From DASQEH01 sp038239485 (lineage in GTDB: Bacteria; Actinomycetota; Actinomycetes; Propionibacteriales; Nocardioidaceae), in contig JBBSET010000040.1 of the NCBI GenBank assembly GCA_038239485.1, positions 1 through 37,147 on the forward strand: a stretch of DNA of 37,147 nt, in the 5' to 3' direction. This document shows positions 1 through 8,795 of the stretch, piece by piece. The notes below the pieces were generated by a model. The model saw nothing but the letters and a program-made list of their open reading frames with translations, searched no databases and was not told the DNA's origin. Positions within the stretch are counted from its first letter, which is position 1. Each line of letters begins with the position of its first letter. A program made the position numbers and the translations under genes.

Positions 1-1
1 C

Positions 2-157
2 AACGGCGGTGACATCTCGATGTTCATCGGCCTGCCTGTCGCCGGCATCCTGTACTACGTCCTGGGCCAGTCGATCGACGTGGAACGAGAGACCCGGGTC
101 GCCGACGAGGAGGAGCGGGAGGTGGAGGCGGCCGCTGAGTCCCATGGCCGACCGTAG
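2..157 (+). CDS. C-terminal end of an NCS1-type nucleobase/cation symporter (partial)
   Basis: An open frame enters from the left edge and ends at TAG 155-157, giving 51 residues. It begins with NGGDISMFIGLPVAGILYYV, which looks like the last membrane segment of a purine-cytosine/allantoin permease (NCS1 family), followed by a charged cytoplasmic tail rich in Glu and Arg. The stop lies inside the start of the next gene, the amidase at 144, so the two are probably co-transcribed and the amidase may act on what the permease imports. Only the tail is visible, so the family call rests on the final segment and the context. Confidence 0.55.
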   Translation, partial: NGGDISMFIGLPVAGILYYVLGQSIDVERETRVADEEEREVEAAAESHGRP

Positions 158-1604
158 GGCGGGAGCTGAGGCCGTGGACATCGAGCAAGCGGACGGTTGG
201 CAGACCGCTGACGACATCCGGCTCGGCCGGGTCACGTCCGTCGAGGTGGTGACTCGCGCCCTCGAGCTGATCCACCACGCTCAGCCGGTGCTCAACGCCT
301 TCACGGCGGTGTTCGACGACGAGGCGCTGGTTGCGGCGCGGGCCGCTGACGACATGGTCCGCCGCGGCGGGCCCATACCGCCGCTCACCGGTGTACCCGT
401 ATCCGTCAAGGACCACATCTGGATGGCGGGAGCCCTGGCCACGAACGGGTCGCGTGCCCTGGCGGACTTCGTCGCGACCGAGGACGCGGTCCCGGTAGCG
501 AGGCTGCGCGAGGCGGGCGCGGTGATCGTCGGCAAGACCAACAACCCCGAGTTCTGCTACCGGGGCTATACCGACAACCTCCTCTACGGGCTGACCCGCA
601 ACCCGTGGGACACCGAGCGAACGCCGGGCGGGTCCAGCGGCGGCGCAGGGGCGTCGGTCTCGGCCGGCCTGACCACGATGGCGCTCGGCACGGACGGCGG
701 TGGCTCGATCCGGATCCCCGCGTCGTTCTGCGGTGTCGTGGGGCACAAGCCGACCTTCGGCCTGGTGCCGAAGGAGCCGGGCTTCAAGGGGTGGAAGACG
801 CTGTCGGTCGACGGCCCGCTCGCCCGTTCCGTACGCGACGCCGCCCTGATGCTCTCCGTGGTGGCGGGCCCAGCCCCGGCCGACGACATGACCTACCCCG
901 GGCCGCCGACAGAGCGCTATCTGGAAGCGGTCAGAGAGCCGTTGGACCTGCGTGGGCTGCGGGTCGCCTGGTCCGCCGACCTCGACATGATGCCCGTCGA
1001 CGAGGACGTGCGCGCCGTCTTCGCGGCGGCCGTCGAGGTGTTCGCCGGGTTCGGCTGCGAGCTGGTCGAGGCCGCGCCGCGAACCGGTGAGCCGACCCAG
1101 CTGTGGAACAGCATCGCCCTCCCGGAAGGCTTCTCGTCGGAGGGTCCACTGCTCGCGACCTCCCGGGGGCTGATGGCGCCGGGTACCGCTGACATCATCG
1201 AAGCCGGCCAGGGCGTGACTGCGGGGGAGTACGTCGACGCCCTGCACGAGAAGGCCCGCTACACGCGGGTCTGGGCGGAGTTCTTCGAGCAGTACGACCT
1301 GCTGCTGACGCCGACGATGCAGCTGACGGCATTCGGCGTCGGCCTGGAGACGCCGAGCGAGATCGAGGGCCGGCCGGTGGACCCGTTCTTCGACGACTGG
1401 TGCACGAGTGTGGTGCCGGCGAACCTGACCGGGATGCCCGCAACGTCCGTGCCGGCCGGGTTCGGGACGGGCGGTCTGCCGGTCGGGTTGCAGATCATGG
1501 GACCGCGCTGGTCCGACGCGCTCACGCTGCGAGCCGCCGCCGTCTTCGAGCGTGAGCTCGGCTGGCAGCGGTTCGTGCCGCCCGCTATCGCGGGACCGCG
1601 GTGA
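144..1604 (+). CDS. Amidase signature family hydrolase
   Basis: A 486-residue enzyme of the amidase signature family, a normal length. The Ser-cisSer-Lys triad is complete: Lys89 in PVSVKDHI, Ser164 in GGSSGG and Ser188 in GGGSIRIP. The Lys-Ser and Ser-Ser spacings (75 and 24) equal those of fatty acid amide hydrolase. These enzymes hydrolyse carboxamides to acid plus ammonia in the cytoplasm. The open frame extends further upstream, but ATG 144 is chosen because the residues before it are low-complexity and out of family, and because it overlaps the permease stop by 14 bases, as expected in an operon. GTG 174 is a possible alternative. The substrate cannot be read from sequence; linkage to an NCS1 permease suggests a nitrogenous compound such as a ureide, hydantoin or nucleobase derivative (inference). 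Confidence 0.88.
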   Translation: MADRRAGAEAVDIEQADGWQTADDIRLGRVTSVEVVTRALELIHHAQPVLNAFTAVFDDEALVAARAADDMVRRGGPIPPLTGVPVSVKDHIWMAGALATNGSRALADFVATEDAVPVARLREAGAVIVGKTNNPEFCYRGYTDNLLYGLTRNPWDTERTPGGSSGGAGASVSAGLTTMALGTDGGGSIRIPASFCGVVGHKPTFGLVPKEPGFKGWKTLSVDGPLARSVRDAALMLSVVAGPAPADDMTYPGPPTERYLEAVREPLDLRGLRVAWSADLDMMPVDEDVRAVFAAAVEVFAGFGCELVEAAPRTGEPTQLWNSIALPEGFSSEGPLLATSRGLMAPGTADIIEAGQGVTAGEYVDALHEKARYTRVWAEFFEQYDLLLTPTMQLTAFGVGLETPSEIEGRPVDPFFDDWCTSVVPANLTGMPATSVPAGFGTGGLPVGLQIMGPRWSDALTLRAAAVFERELGWQRFVPPAIAGPR

Positions 1605-1782
1605 TCGGGCAGGTCGGTCCGGGCGAGCGGCTGAGAGGGACGTGCACCTGCTCGAGACCGACGACTGCCCGCGCAGGCCCGTCCGAGAGCAACGCCGACA
1701 CCGCGGCTACAGCGTCTTCGTGTCGCACAATGCCAGCAGCGTTCAAGCTAGGTGCAACCAGCCCCGGGCGATCGGCGACAGG

Positions 1783-2631
1783 CTACTTGTCGTCGGTGCG
1801 CCTCTTGAGGTACCACTCGAACTCGCGCGCGATCGCGTCTCCTGACGCCTCGGGAAGGTCGGCGGTATCGCGCTCCTCCTCGAGCGAGCGGACGTAGTCA
1901 GCGACGTCGGAGTCGTCGGATGCCAGCTCGTCGACGCCGCGCTGCCACGCCTTGGCCTCCTCGGGCAGGTCGCGCATGTCGATGGGCGCCTCGACGAGGT
2001 CCTCGAGCTGGCCGAGGAGCGCCAAGGTCGCCTTGGGCGCGGGCGCCTGTGAGACGTAGTGCGGGACCGCCGCCCAGTACGACATGGTCTGCAGGCCACG
2101 TCGGTGCGAGGCTTCCTGGATCACACCGACGATCCCGGTCGGCCCGGTGTACCGCGACGGCTCCAGCCCGAACCGGTCGGCGAGATCGGGGTCCGACGAG
2201 ATCCCGTTGACCGGCACGGGACGGGTGTGGGGGACGTCGGCGAGCAACGCCCCCAGCGTCACGATGGTCGAGGCGCCGACGCTGACTAGAAAGTCCAGGA
2301 GCTCCTGGCAGAAGCTGCGCCATCGCAGGTTCGGCTCGATGCCGGTGACGAGGATCATGTCGCGCTCCGCCGGGCCAGACTGGCACCACCAGATGCTTGT
2401 CGTGCGCCAGGAGATCTCTCGGTCGCCCTCGGCGTCGAAGCCCACATGGGGCCGGTTCACCTGGAAGTCGTAGTAGTCCTCCGGGTCGACGGACGCCAGC
2501 AGGCTGGCCCGCCACCCGACCAACAGATGGGAGATCGCCTCGCTGGCAGCCTCTCCGGCGTCGTTCCAGCCCTCGAACGCCGCGATGACGAGCGCGTTGT
2601 CGAAGTGCTTGTCCGCCTCGATGTTGATCAC
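1783..2631 (-). CDS. PAC2 family protein (Rv2125-like)
   Basis: A 282-residue protein of the PAC2 (proteasome assembly chaperone 2-like) family. The N-terminus contains the family-typical ALVIAAFEGWNDAGEAAS, and the C-terminus is acidic and helical, ending EWYLKRRTDDK. In eukaryotes PAC2 helps assemble the proteasome alpha ring; the actinobacterial members have no settled function. The gene is divergent from metH, as Rv2125 is from metH in M. tuberculosis, and sits about 14 kb from the proteasome ATPase. GTG 2631 is preferred over GTG 2634 because a TAGGCT hexamer (2643-2638 on this strand) lies exactly 6 bases before it, the spacing of a leaderless transcript. It ends convergently with the amidase; the 178 bases between them (1605-1782) hold nothing I can identify. 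Confidence 0.85.
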   Translation of the reverse strand: MINIEADKHFDNALVIAAFEGWNDAGEAASEAISHLLVGWRASLLASVDPEDYYDFQVNRPHVGFDAEGDREISWRTTSIWWCQSGPAERDMILVTGIEPNLRWRSFCQELLDFLVSVGASTIVTLGALLADVPHTRPVPVNGISSDPDLADRFGLEPSRYTGPTGIVGVIQEASHRRGLQTMSYWAAVPHYVSQAPAPKATLALLGQLEDLVEAPIDMRDLPEEAKAWQRGVDELASDDSDVADYVRSLEEERDTADLPEASGDAIAREFEWYLKRRTDDK

Positions 2632-2637
2632 CACCCC

Positions 2638-2643
2638 AGCCTA
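2638..2643 (-). promoter_or_regulatory. Putative -10 box of a leaderless promoter for the PAC2 gene
   Basis: On the minus strand TAGGCT is followed by GGGGTG and then GTG at 2631, so transcription would start at or next to the start codon. The same hexamer and 6-base gap precede dop and pafA. Confidence 0.5.
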
Positions 2644-2711
2644 CGGGCCAGAGACGCCCCGGGCGCGAAGTCGAAGACGCTCCCAGCCTCCACGACGCTC
2701 GACGGCTGATC

Positions 2712-2726
2712 CAGTCTGAGAGACTG
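2712..2726. promoter_or_regulatory. Short perfect inverted repeat upstream of metH
   Basis: CAGTCT GAG AGACTG is a 6-bp perfect inverted repeat with a 3-base centre, located 60 bases before the chosen metH start in the 155-bp region shared with the divergent PAC2 gene. It could be an operator or a small hairpin in the metH leader. No known motif was recognised, and the region is too short for a full cobalamin riboswitch. Confidence 0.3.
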
Positions 2727-2786
2727 ATGTTCATCCTTCGGACGGCGCCGAGGAATGCCGCGCGGCCGCCAGGGACACTGACTGAC

Positions 2787-5700
2787 ATGGGAGTTGCCGT
2801 GGGTGGAGGTCCGGCCGCACTTCGGCTCGCGCTCACCCAGCGGGTGGTCGTGGCCGACGGGGCGATGGGAACCATGCTGCAGCAGCACGACCTCGGGCTC
2901 GACGACTTCGAGGGCCTCGAGGGCTGCAACGAGATCCTCAACGTCACCAGAGCCGACGTGGTCCGTTCCATCCATGACGCCTACTTCGACGCCGGTGCGG
3001 ACTGCGTCAGCACCAACACTTTCGGTGCCAACTACGCCAACCTCGGCGAGTACGGCATCGCCGGGCGGATCGCCGAGCTGGCCAAGGCGGCGGCCGACAT
3101 CGCCCGCGGCTGTGCCGACCAGTGGGCCACGGCGGACCGGCCCCGATGGGTGCTCGGGTCGGTCGGACCGGGCACCAAGCTCCCCACGCTCGGCCATGTC
3201 GGCTTTCGTACCCTCCGCGACGCCTACGCCGAGCAGGTCCGCGGGATGCTCGACGGCGGCATCGACGCGGTTCTCATCGAGACCGCTCAGGACCTGCTCC
3301 AGGCCAAAGCCGCGGTCATCGGGGCCAGGCGTGCGATAGCGGCCAGCGGCCAGGACGTCCCTGTCATCGTCAATGTGACCGTCGAGACGACGGGCACGAT
3401 GCTGCTCGGCACGGAGATCGGCGCCGCGCTCACCGCCTTGGAGCCGCTGGGGATCGACCTGATCGGGCTCAACTGCGCAACCGGTCCCGACGAGATGAGC
3501 GAGCACCTGCGCTACCTGTCGCGTCACGCCTCGGTGGCCGTTGCCTGTATGCCGAACGCCGGGCTGCCGTCGCTCACGACCGACGGGGCCGCCTACCCGC
3601 TCACCGCGCGCCAGCTGGCCGACGCGCACGACACCTTCACCCGCGAGTTCGGCGTGGCACTGGTCGGTGGCTGCTGCGGTACGACGCCGGAGCACATCCG
3701 CCAGCTCAGCGAGAGGGTCCGCGGACGCGAGCTCGCCACCCGCGCACCGCAGCACGAGGCCGGCGCTGCCTCGCTGTACCAGCTGGTCCCGTTCCGTCAG
3801 GACACGTCCTACCTGTCGATCGGGGAGCGGACCAACGCAAACGGCAGCCGAGCCTTCCGCGATGCGATGCTGGCCGAGAAGTGGGACGACTGCGTCGAGA
3901 TCGCCCGCAGCCAGATCCGTGACGGCGCCCACCTGCTCGACCTGTGCATCGACTACGTCGGCCGTGACGGGGTCGAAGACATGCGTACCGCCGCGGCGAG
4001 GCTTGCCACTTCGTCGACCCTCCCTGTGATGCTCGACTCGACCGAGCCTGAGGTGGTCGAGGCGGGCCTCGAATGCCTGGCCGGCCGCAGCGTCGTCAAC
4101 TCGGTCAACTACGAGGACGGCGACGGTCCCGGCTCCCGGTTCGCCCGGGTGATGCCGATCGTGCGCGAGCACGGGGCGGCCGTCGTCGCGCTGACGATCG
4201 ACGAGCAGGGCCAAGCGCGTACCGCCGCCTGGAAGGTCCAGGTCGCCTCCCGGCTGATCGACGACCTGACCGGGCGATGGGGGATGCGGACCAGCGACAT
4301 CATCGTCGACTGCCTGACCTTCCCCATCGGCACCGGACAGGAGGAGACCCGCCGCGACGGCCTCGAGACCATCGAGGCGATCCGGGAGGTGAAGCGGCGC
4401 TATCGCGACGTGCAGACCACCTTGGGCGTCTCCAACATCTCCTTCGGCCTCAGCCCGGCAACCCGGGTGGTGCTCAACTCGGTGTTCCTGCACGAGTGCG
4501 TCAAGGCAGGGCTCGACTCGGCCATCGTGCACACCGCCAAGATCGTCCCGCTCTCCCGTATCCCCGACGACCAGCGGCAGGTCGCGTACGACCTGGTCTA
4601 CGACAGACGCACCGACGACTACGACCCGCTCCAGACGATGCTCGAGCTCTTCGCCGGCGTCACGACGACCGACACGAAGGCCACCCGCGCCGCCGAGCTC
4701 GCCGCCCTTCCCCTGCCGGAGCGGCTGCAGCGCCGCATCGTCGACGGCGAGAAGCTCGGCCTCGACGTCGACCTCGACGAGGCGCTGACCACCAGGCCGG
4801 CCCTGGAGATCATCAACTCCGACCTGTTGTCGGGGATGAAGATCGTGGGTGAGCTGTTCGGGTCGGGCGAGATGCAGCTGCCTTTCGTGTTGCAGTCGGC
4901 CGAGGTGATGAAGACCGCGGTGGCGTTGCTGGAGCCGCATATGGAGAAGACCGACGACCGCGGCAAGGGCACGATCGTGCTGGCAACGGTCAAGGGCGAC
5001 GTACACGACATCGGCAAGAACCTGGTCGACATCATCTTGTCCAACAACGGCTACACCGTCGTCAACCTCGGCATCAAGCAGCCCGTGAGTGCCATCCTCG
5101 ACGCGGCAGAGGAGCACGACGCCGATGTGATCGGGATGTCCGGGCTGCTCGTCAAGAGCACCGTCGTGATGAAGGACAACCTGCAGGAGCTCAACCAGCG
5201 CGGCATGGCCGAGCGCTGGCCGGTCATGCTCGGCGGCGCAGCTCTGACCAGGGCCTACGTCGAGCAGGACCTGGCCGCCCTCTTCGACGGCGAGGTCCGC
5301 TATGCGCGCGACGCGTTCGAGGGGTTGCGGCTGATGGATGCCGTGATGGCGGTCAAGCGCGGAGATCCCGGCGCCGCGCTGCCGATGCTGCGGGACAGGC
5401 GGGTGAAGGGCCAGGTCGCGCCGCAGCACAGTACCGAGCCGCTCGACATCCCGGCCAGGTCCGATGTCTCCACCACCAACCCGGTTCCGACGCCACCGTT
5501 CTGGGGGAGCCGGATCGTCAAAGGAGTTCCCCTCGCGGAATTCGCCTCGTACCTGGACGAGCGGGCCACGTTCATGGGCCAGTGGGGGCTGAAGTCGTCG
5601 CGCGGCGACGGACCGTCGTACGAGGAGCTGGTCGAGACCGAGGGGAGGCCCCGGCTGCGCAGCTGGATGAGCAGGCTCCAGACCGACGCCATCATGGAGC

Positions 5701-6281
5701 CCGCTGTCGTGTACGGGTACTGGCCTTGCTACAGCGACGGCAACGACCTGGCCGTACTCGACCCCGACGCGCACTCCGTCGAGGTCGCCCGTTTCACCTT
5801 CCCCCGTCAGCAGCGCGACCGGTACCTCTGCCTGGCCGACTTCTTCCGGCCCAAGGACAGCGGTGAGCTCGACGTCGTCGCCTTCCACCTCGTCACGATG
5901 GGAGCCCGGGTCAGCGAGGTGACCGGCGAGCTGTTCGGGGCGAACGCCTATCGCGACTACCTCGAGCTGCACGGCCTGTCCGTCCAGCTCACCGAGGCGC
6001 TGGCGGAGTACTGGCACGCCCGGGTCCGCGGAGAGCTCGGGTTCGCCGGCGAGGACTCCGCCGACATGGGCGCAGTCTTCCGGCAGGCCTACCGGGGGTC
6101 GCGGTACTCCTTCGGCTATCCCGCCTGCCCCGACCTGCAAGACCGGGAGCAGCTCGTCGCCCTGCTGCGACCAGACCGGATCGGGGTCACGTTGAGCGAG
6201 GAGCTCCAGCTGCATCCCGAGCAGTCCACCGACGCTCTCGTCGTGCATCACCCCGAGGCAAAGTACTTCAACGCCCGATGA
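2787..6281 (+). CDS. metH: Cobalamin-dependent methionine synthase
   Basis: This 1164-residue enzyme transfers the methyl group of 5-methyltetrahydrofolate via methylcobalamin to homocysteine. Four modules are visible in order. The first is the homocysteine-binding barrel (about 10-310) with zinc ligands Cys230 (NCATGP) and Cys296-Cys297 (GGCCGT). The second is the pterin-binding barrel (about 340-620; SYLSIGERTN, VMLDSTEP). The third is the cobalamin cap and binding domains (about 645-880) with axial-ligand motif DVHDIGKN, His740 being the ligand. The fourth is the C-terminal S-adenosylmethionine-dependent reactivation domain (about 910-1164). The longer frame from ATG 2727 adds 20 residues without family character. 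ATG 2787 with AGGGA about 12 bases upstream is preferred. A HAD phosphatase follows after 42 bases. Confidence 0.95.
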   Translation: MGVAVGGGPAALRLALTQRVVVADGAMGTMLQQHDLGLDDFEGLEGCNEILNVTRADVVRSIHDAYFDAGADCVSTNTFGANYANLGEYGIAGRIAELAKAAADIARGCADQWATADRPRWVLGSVGPGTKLPTLGHVGFRTLRDAYAEQVRGMLDGGIDAVLIETAQDLLQAKAAVIGARRAIAASGQDVPVIVNVTVETTGTMLLGTEIGAALTALEPLGIDLIGLNCATGPDEMSEHLRYLSRHASVAVACMPNAGLPSLTTDGAAYPLTARQLADAHDTFTREFGVALVGGCCGTTPEHIRQLSERVRGRELATRAPQHEAGAASLYQLVPFRQDTSYLSIGERTNANGSRAFRDAMLAEKWDDCVEIARSQIRDGAHLLDLCIDYVGRDGVEDMRTAAARLATSSTLPVMLDSTEPEVVEAGLECLAGRSVVNSVNYEDGDGPGSRFARVMPIVREHGAAVVALTIDEQGQARTAAWKVQVASRLIDDLTGRWGMRTSDIIVDCLTFPIGTGQEETRRDGLETIEAIREVKRRYRDVQTTLGVSNISFGLSPATRVVLNSVFLHECVKAGLDSAIVHTAKIVPLSRIPDDQRQVAYDLVYDRRTDDYDPLQTMLELFAGVTTTDTKATRAAELAALPLPERLQRRIVDGEKLGLDVDLDEALTTRPALEIINSDLLSGMKIVGELFGSGEMQLPFVLQSAEVMKTAVALLEPHMEKTDDRGKGTIVLATVKGDVHDIGKNLVDIILSNNGYTVVNLGIKQPVSAILDAAEEHDADVIGMSGLLVKSTVVMKDNLQELNQRGMAERWPVMLGGAALTRAYVEQDLAALFDGEVRYARDAFEGLRLMDAVMAVKRGDPGAALPMLRDRRVKGQVAPQHSTEPLDIPARSDVSTTNPVPTPPFWGSRIVKGVPLAEFASYLDERATFMGQWGLKSSRGDGPSYEELVETEGRPRLRSWMSRLQTDAIMEPAVVYGYWPCYSDGNDLAVLDPDAHSVEVARFTFPRQQRDRYLCLADFFRPKDSGELDVVAFHLVTMGARVSEVTGELFGANAYRDYLELHGLSVQLTEALAEYWHARVRGELGFAGEDSADMGAVFRQAYRGSRYSFGYPACPDLQDREQLVALLRPDRIGVTLSEELQLHPEQSTDALVVHHPEAKYFNAR

Positions 6282-6323
6282 CGTGTCCGCCGACGGTCGC
6301 GCCCTACCAGGACGAAGGTCGCG

Positions 6324-6983
6324 ATGAGTGAGCTCCAGGGTGTGCTGTTCGACATGGACGGCACGCTGTGCGACTCCGAGCCGGCCTGGATGGCCGCGGA
6401 GCACACGCTGGCGGAGCGCCACAGCGCCGAGTGGACCGAGGTCGACGCGCACCACCTGGTCGGCGCGGACCTGCTCGACGCCGGCGCCTACATCAAGGAG
6501 CGGATGGGTCTGGACCAGACACCGGCTGAGATCGTCGACGACCTGCTCACCCTCGTCATCGAGTCGGTGGGCCGCGACGGCGTCGACTGGCGGCCGGGGG
6601 CGCTCGACCTGCTCGAGGCCTGCAATGCGGCAGGCATTCCCACTGCGCTGGTGACGATGTCCTACCGCAACTTCGCCGGTGCCGTCGTCGACGCGCTCCC
6701 GAGGGGTCGATTCGACGCGCTGGTCACCGGCGACGAGGTGGCGGCCGGCAAGCCCGCTCCTGACCCCTACCTGACCGCTGCCGCGACCCTCGGCGTCGAC
6801 GCCGAGTCCTGCGTGGCGATCGAGGACTCGCCGACGGGGGCGGCGTCGGCGGCGGCGGCAGGCTGCGTCGTCCTGGTCGTACCGAACCATGTTGACGTGC
6901 CGATCAGCGGTCGAATGGTCGAACGAGCGAGTCTCGACGGGCTGTCCACTGACGACATCAGGCGGCTCGCCGCCGGCCGCTGA
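6324..6983 (+). CDS. HAD-superfamily phosphatase (beta-phosphoglucomutase-like)
   Basis: A 219-residue HAD hydrolase with all four motifs: nucleophile Asp10 and acid-base Asp12 in DMDGT, Thr111 of motif II (VTMS), Lys143 (AAGKP) and the Mg-binding Glu167-Asp168 pair (IEDSP). A helical cap sits between motifs I and II (about 16-90), as in the phosphoglucomutase/phosphoglycolate phosphatase subfamily. It is a cytoplasmic phosphate-monoester hydrolase; the substrate is not predictable. It lies 42 bases after metH on the same strand, so co-transcription is likely, but a functional link to methionine synthesis is not evident. Confidence 0.85.
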   Translation: MSELQGVLFDMDGTLCDSEPAWMAAEHTLAERHSAEWTEVDAHHLVGADLLDAGAYIKERMGLDQTPAEIVDDLLTLVIESVGRDGVDWRPGALDLLEACNAAGIPTALVTMSYRNFAGAVVDALPRGRFDALVTGDEVAAGKPAPDPYLTAAATLGVDAESCVAIEDSPTGAASAAAAGCVVLVVPNHVDVPISGRMVERASLDGLSTDDIRRLAAGR

Positions 6984-7021
6984 GACCGCCCGCGCCGTAA
7001 CCGTGTCGTGACATCGGTGTG

Positions 7022-7051
7022 CTGACAGCGTGCGCCCCGCCCCACTAGGGT
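7022..7051 (+). promoter_or_regulatory. Putative promoter of the ABC importer operon
   Basis: CTGACA (7022-7027) and TAGGGT (7046-7051) are separated by 18 bases and resemble a primary-sigma promoter. A transcript from about 7058 would have a leader of roughly 34 bases with a GGGAG ribosome site just before ATG 7092. The leader contains the 8-bp palindrome GGACGTCC. Confidence 0.4.
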
Positions 7052-7091
7052 CGCAGGATCATCTGAGCGTTGGACGTCCGACGGGAGCATC

Positions 7092-8720
7092 ATGCTGGGA
7101 AACAGGAAACGCCTTGTCGCGGTCGGCGGAGTGGCCGCACTGCTGTTGGTCGCCGCCTGCGGTTCGAACCGCAGCACCGGCTCGAGCGGTGGTAGCGGCG
7201 GGTCATCGAGCGCCAGCTTCACGCTGGGCACGACTGACACGGTCACAGCCATCGACCCAGCCGGCTCGTACGACCTCGGATCGTCGACGCTGCAGTACAG
7301 CATCTTCCAGACCCTCGTGACGATTCCGGCGGGCCAGACGACGCCCGTGGGCGACGCAGCCCAGAGCTGCACGTACGGGGACCCGTCGACACTGACATGC
7401 AAGCTCAAGCCGGGCCTGAAGTTCTCCAACGGCGACGCGCTGACCTCGTCCGACGTCAAGTTCAGCTTCCAGCGCGCGCTGGCGATAGGCGACCCCAACG
7501 GTGCCGCGATCTACCTGCTCGGAGACATCGCGGCGACCGACAAGGCCGGCAACGTGACCGGCCTCGCCAAGGGCGCGATCGACACCCCTGACGACACCAC
7601 CGTCGTCTTCCACCTCAACAAGCCCGACGTCACGTTCGAGTACATCCTCACGTACCCGGGCACGGGTGCCATCGTCGACGAGCAGGTGTTCCCCGCGGAC
7701 AAGAAGATCGCAGACGCGGACGTGATCGGCTCGGGGCCTTACAAGCTGAGCCAGTACAAGGCCGGCCAGCAGGCGGTGCTCGAGAAGAACGGCAACTACA
7801 GCGGCGACCGCGAGGGCAAGGCTGCGCAGATCTTCATCTCCTACTACCAGCAGGCCACCGACCTGAAGCTGGCGGTCCAGTCCGGTGAGATCGACGTGGC
7901 CTGGGACACCCTCGGCCCGACCGACATCACTGCGCTGAAGTCCGACAGCAACGTCACTGTCGCACAGGGTGCCGGGGCCGCCATCAGGTACTGGGTCTGG
8001 AACAACGCAAGCGGTCCGGGCAAGGAGCTCGCCGTCCGCAAGGCGGCCGCGTACATCATCGACCGTAACGCCATCGCGAAGAACGCCTACGAGAACACCG
8101 TCAAGCCGCTGTACTCGATCGTGCCGCCCGGCCTCCCCGGCCAGACGGACTCGTTCAAGAGCACGTACGGGTCCTCCCCTGACATCGCCGCCGCGAAGAA
8201 GGCGCTTTCCGACGCCGGGATCAGCACCCCCGTCACCATCACCATGGGCTACACGCCCACGCACTACGGCCCGAACACGGTCGACGAGGCGACGGAGTTC
8301 TCGCGTGAGCTCGAGGCGAGTGGCCTCTTCAAGGTCTCCCTCAAGAGCGTCGAGTGGACGCAGTACCAGACGATCTACAAGCAGGGCGCATACGACCTGT
8401 GGATCCTCGGCTGGTACCCCGACTACCTGGACACAGACGACTACCTGTCGCCGTTCCTCGTCAACGGAGGATTCTTCGGCAACGGCTACAAGAGCGACCA
8501 GGCCAACCAGCTGGTCGCCGACGAGCAGGGCTCGACGAGCACCGCGACGCGGATATCTGACTTCCAGAAGCTCCAGGCCCTCGCCGCGAAGGATGTGCCC
8601 TTCATCCCGAGCTGGGTAGGCAACAACATCGCCGTCTACCGCTCCGGTATGCAGGGGGTGGAGCAGACTCTCGACCCGGCCTACATCTTCCGCCTCTGGA
8701 CGATCTCCAAGTCCAGCTAG
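7092..8720 (+). CDS. ABC transporter substrate-binding lipoprotein, peptide/nickel family (SBP_bac_5)
   Basis: A 542-residue exported lipoprotein. The N-terminus has a basic start (MLGNRKR), a hydrophobic stretch and a lipobox LVAAC with Cys23 as the lipidated residue, followed by a Gly/Ser linker. The rest is a family 5 extracellular solute-binding protein of the DppA/OppA type, with family-typical segments such as KFSNGDALTSSDVKFSFQRA near residues 110-130 and GSGPYKLSQYKAGQQAVLEK near 210. It delivers oligopeptides or a related solute to the permease genes that follow. A strong hairpin lies between it and the first permease gene, as is common where the binding protein is needed in excess. 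Confidence 0.9.
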   Translation: MLGNRKRLVAVGGVAALLLVAACGSNRSTGSSGGSGGSSSASFTLGTTDTVTAIDPAGSYDLGSSTLQYSIFQTLVTIPAGQTTPVGDAAQSCTYGDPSTLTCKLKPGLKFSNGDALTSSDVKFSFQRALAIGDPNGAAIYLLGDIAATDKAGNVTGLAKGAIDTPDDTTVVFHLNKPDVTFEYILTYPGTGAIVDEQVFPADKKIADADVIGSGPYKLSQYKAGQQAVLEKNGNYSGDREGKAAQIFISYYQQATDLKLAVQSGEIDVAWDTLGPTDITALKSDSNVTVAQGAGAAIRYWVWNNASGPGKELAVRKAAAYIIDRNAIAKNAYENTVKPLYSIVPPGLPGQTDSFKSTYGSSPDIAAAKKALSDAGISTPVTITMGYTPTHYGPNTVDEATEFSRELEASGLFKVSLKSVEWTQYQTIYKQGAYDLWILGWYPDYLDTDDYLSPFLVNGGFFGNGYKSDQANQLVADEQGSTSTATRISDFQKLQALAAKDVPFIPSWVGNNIAVYRSGMQGVEQTLDPAYIFRLWTISKSS

Positions 8721-8736
8721 CCCGACGGCTTGGTCT

Positions 8737-8774
8737 GAGCCGGGGAGAGGTCGGTTGTGGCCCCTCCCCGGCTC
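8737..8774 (+). terminator. Strong intercistronic hairpin after the binding-protein gene (attenuator or mRNA-stabilising stem)
   Basis: GAGCCGGGGAG (8737-8747) pairs perfectly with CTCCCCGGCTC (8764-8774). Two further G-C pairs follow after one mismatch, closing a 10-base loop. There is no T-run downstream, so it is probably a partial terminator or a stabilising 3' end that raises binding-protein mRNA over permease mRNA, not a full operon end. Confidence 0.6.
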
Positions 8775-8795
8775 GCGGGGTAGAGAAAGAGTCGC

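Noticed and set aside
1552..1897. Short plus-strand frames after the amidase
   Set aside because: They overlap the amidase end and the PAC2 gene, have no plausible ribosome site and show no protein-like features.
2632..2786. Cobalamin riboswitch upstream of metH
   Set aside because: The region is about 155 bases and shared with a divergent promoter, and I could not find the conserved B12-box pattern.
2628..6890. A very long open frame on the minus strand opposite metH (over 1400 codons)
   Set aside because: It is antisense to metH, whose domains and catalytic residues are complete. Its translation is low-complexity (Val, Gly, Asp, Arg, His) as expected from the shadow of a GC-rich gene.
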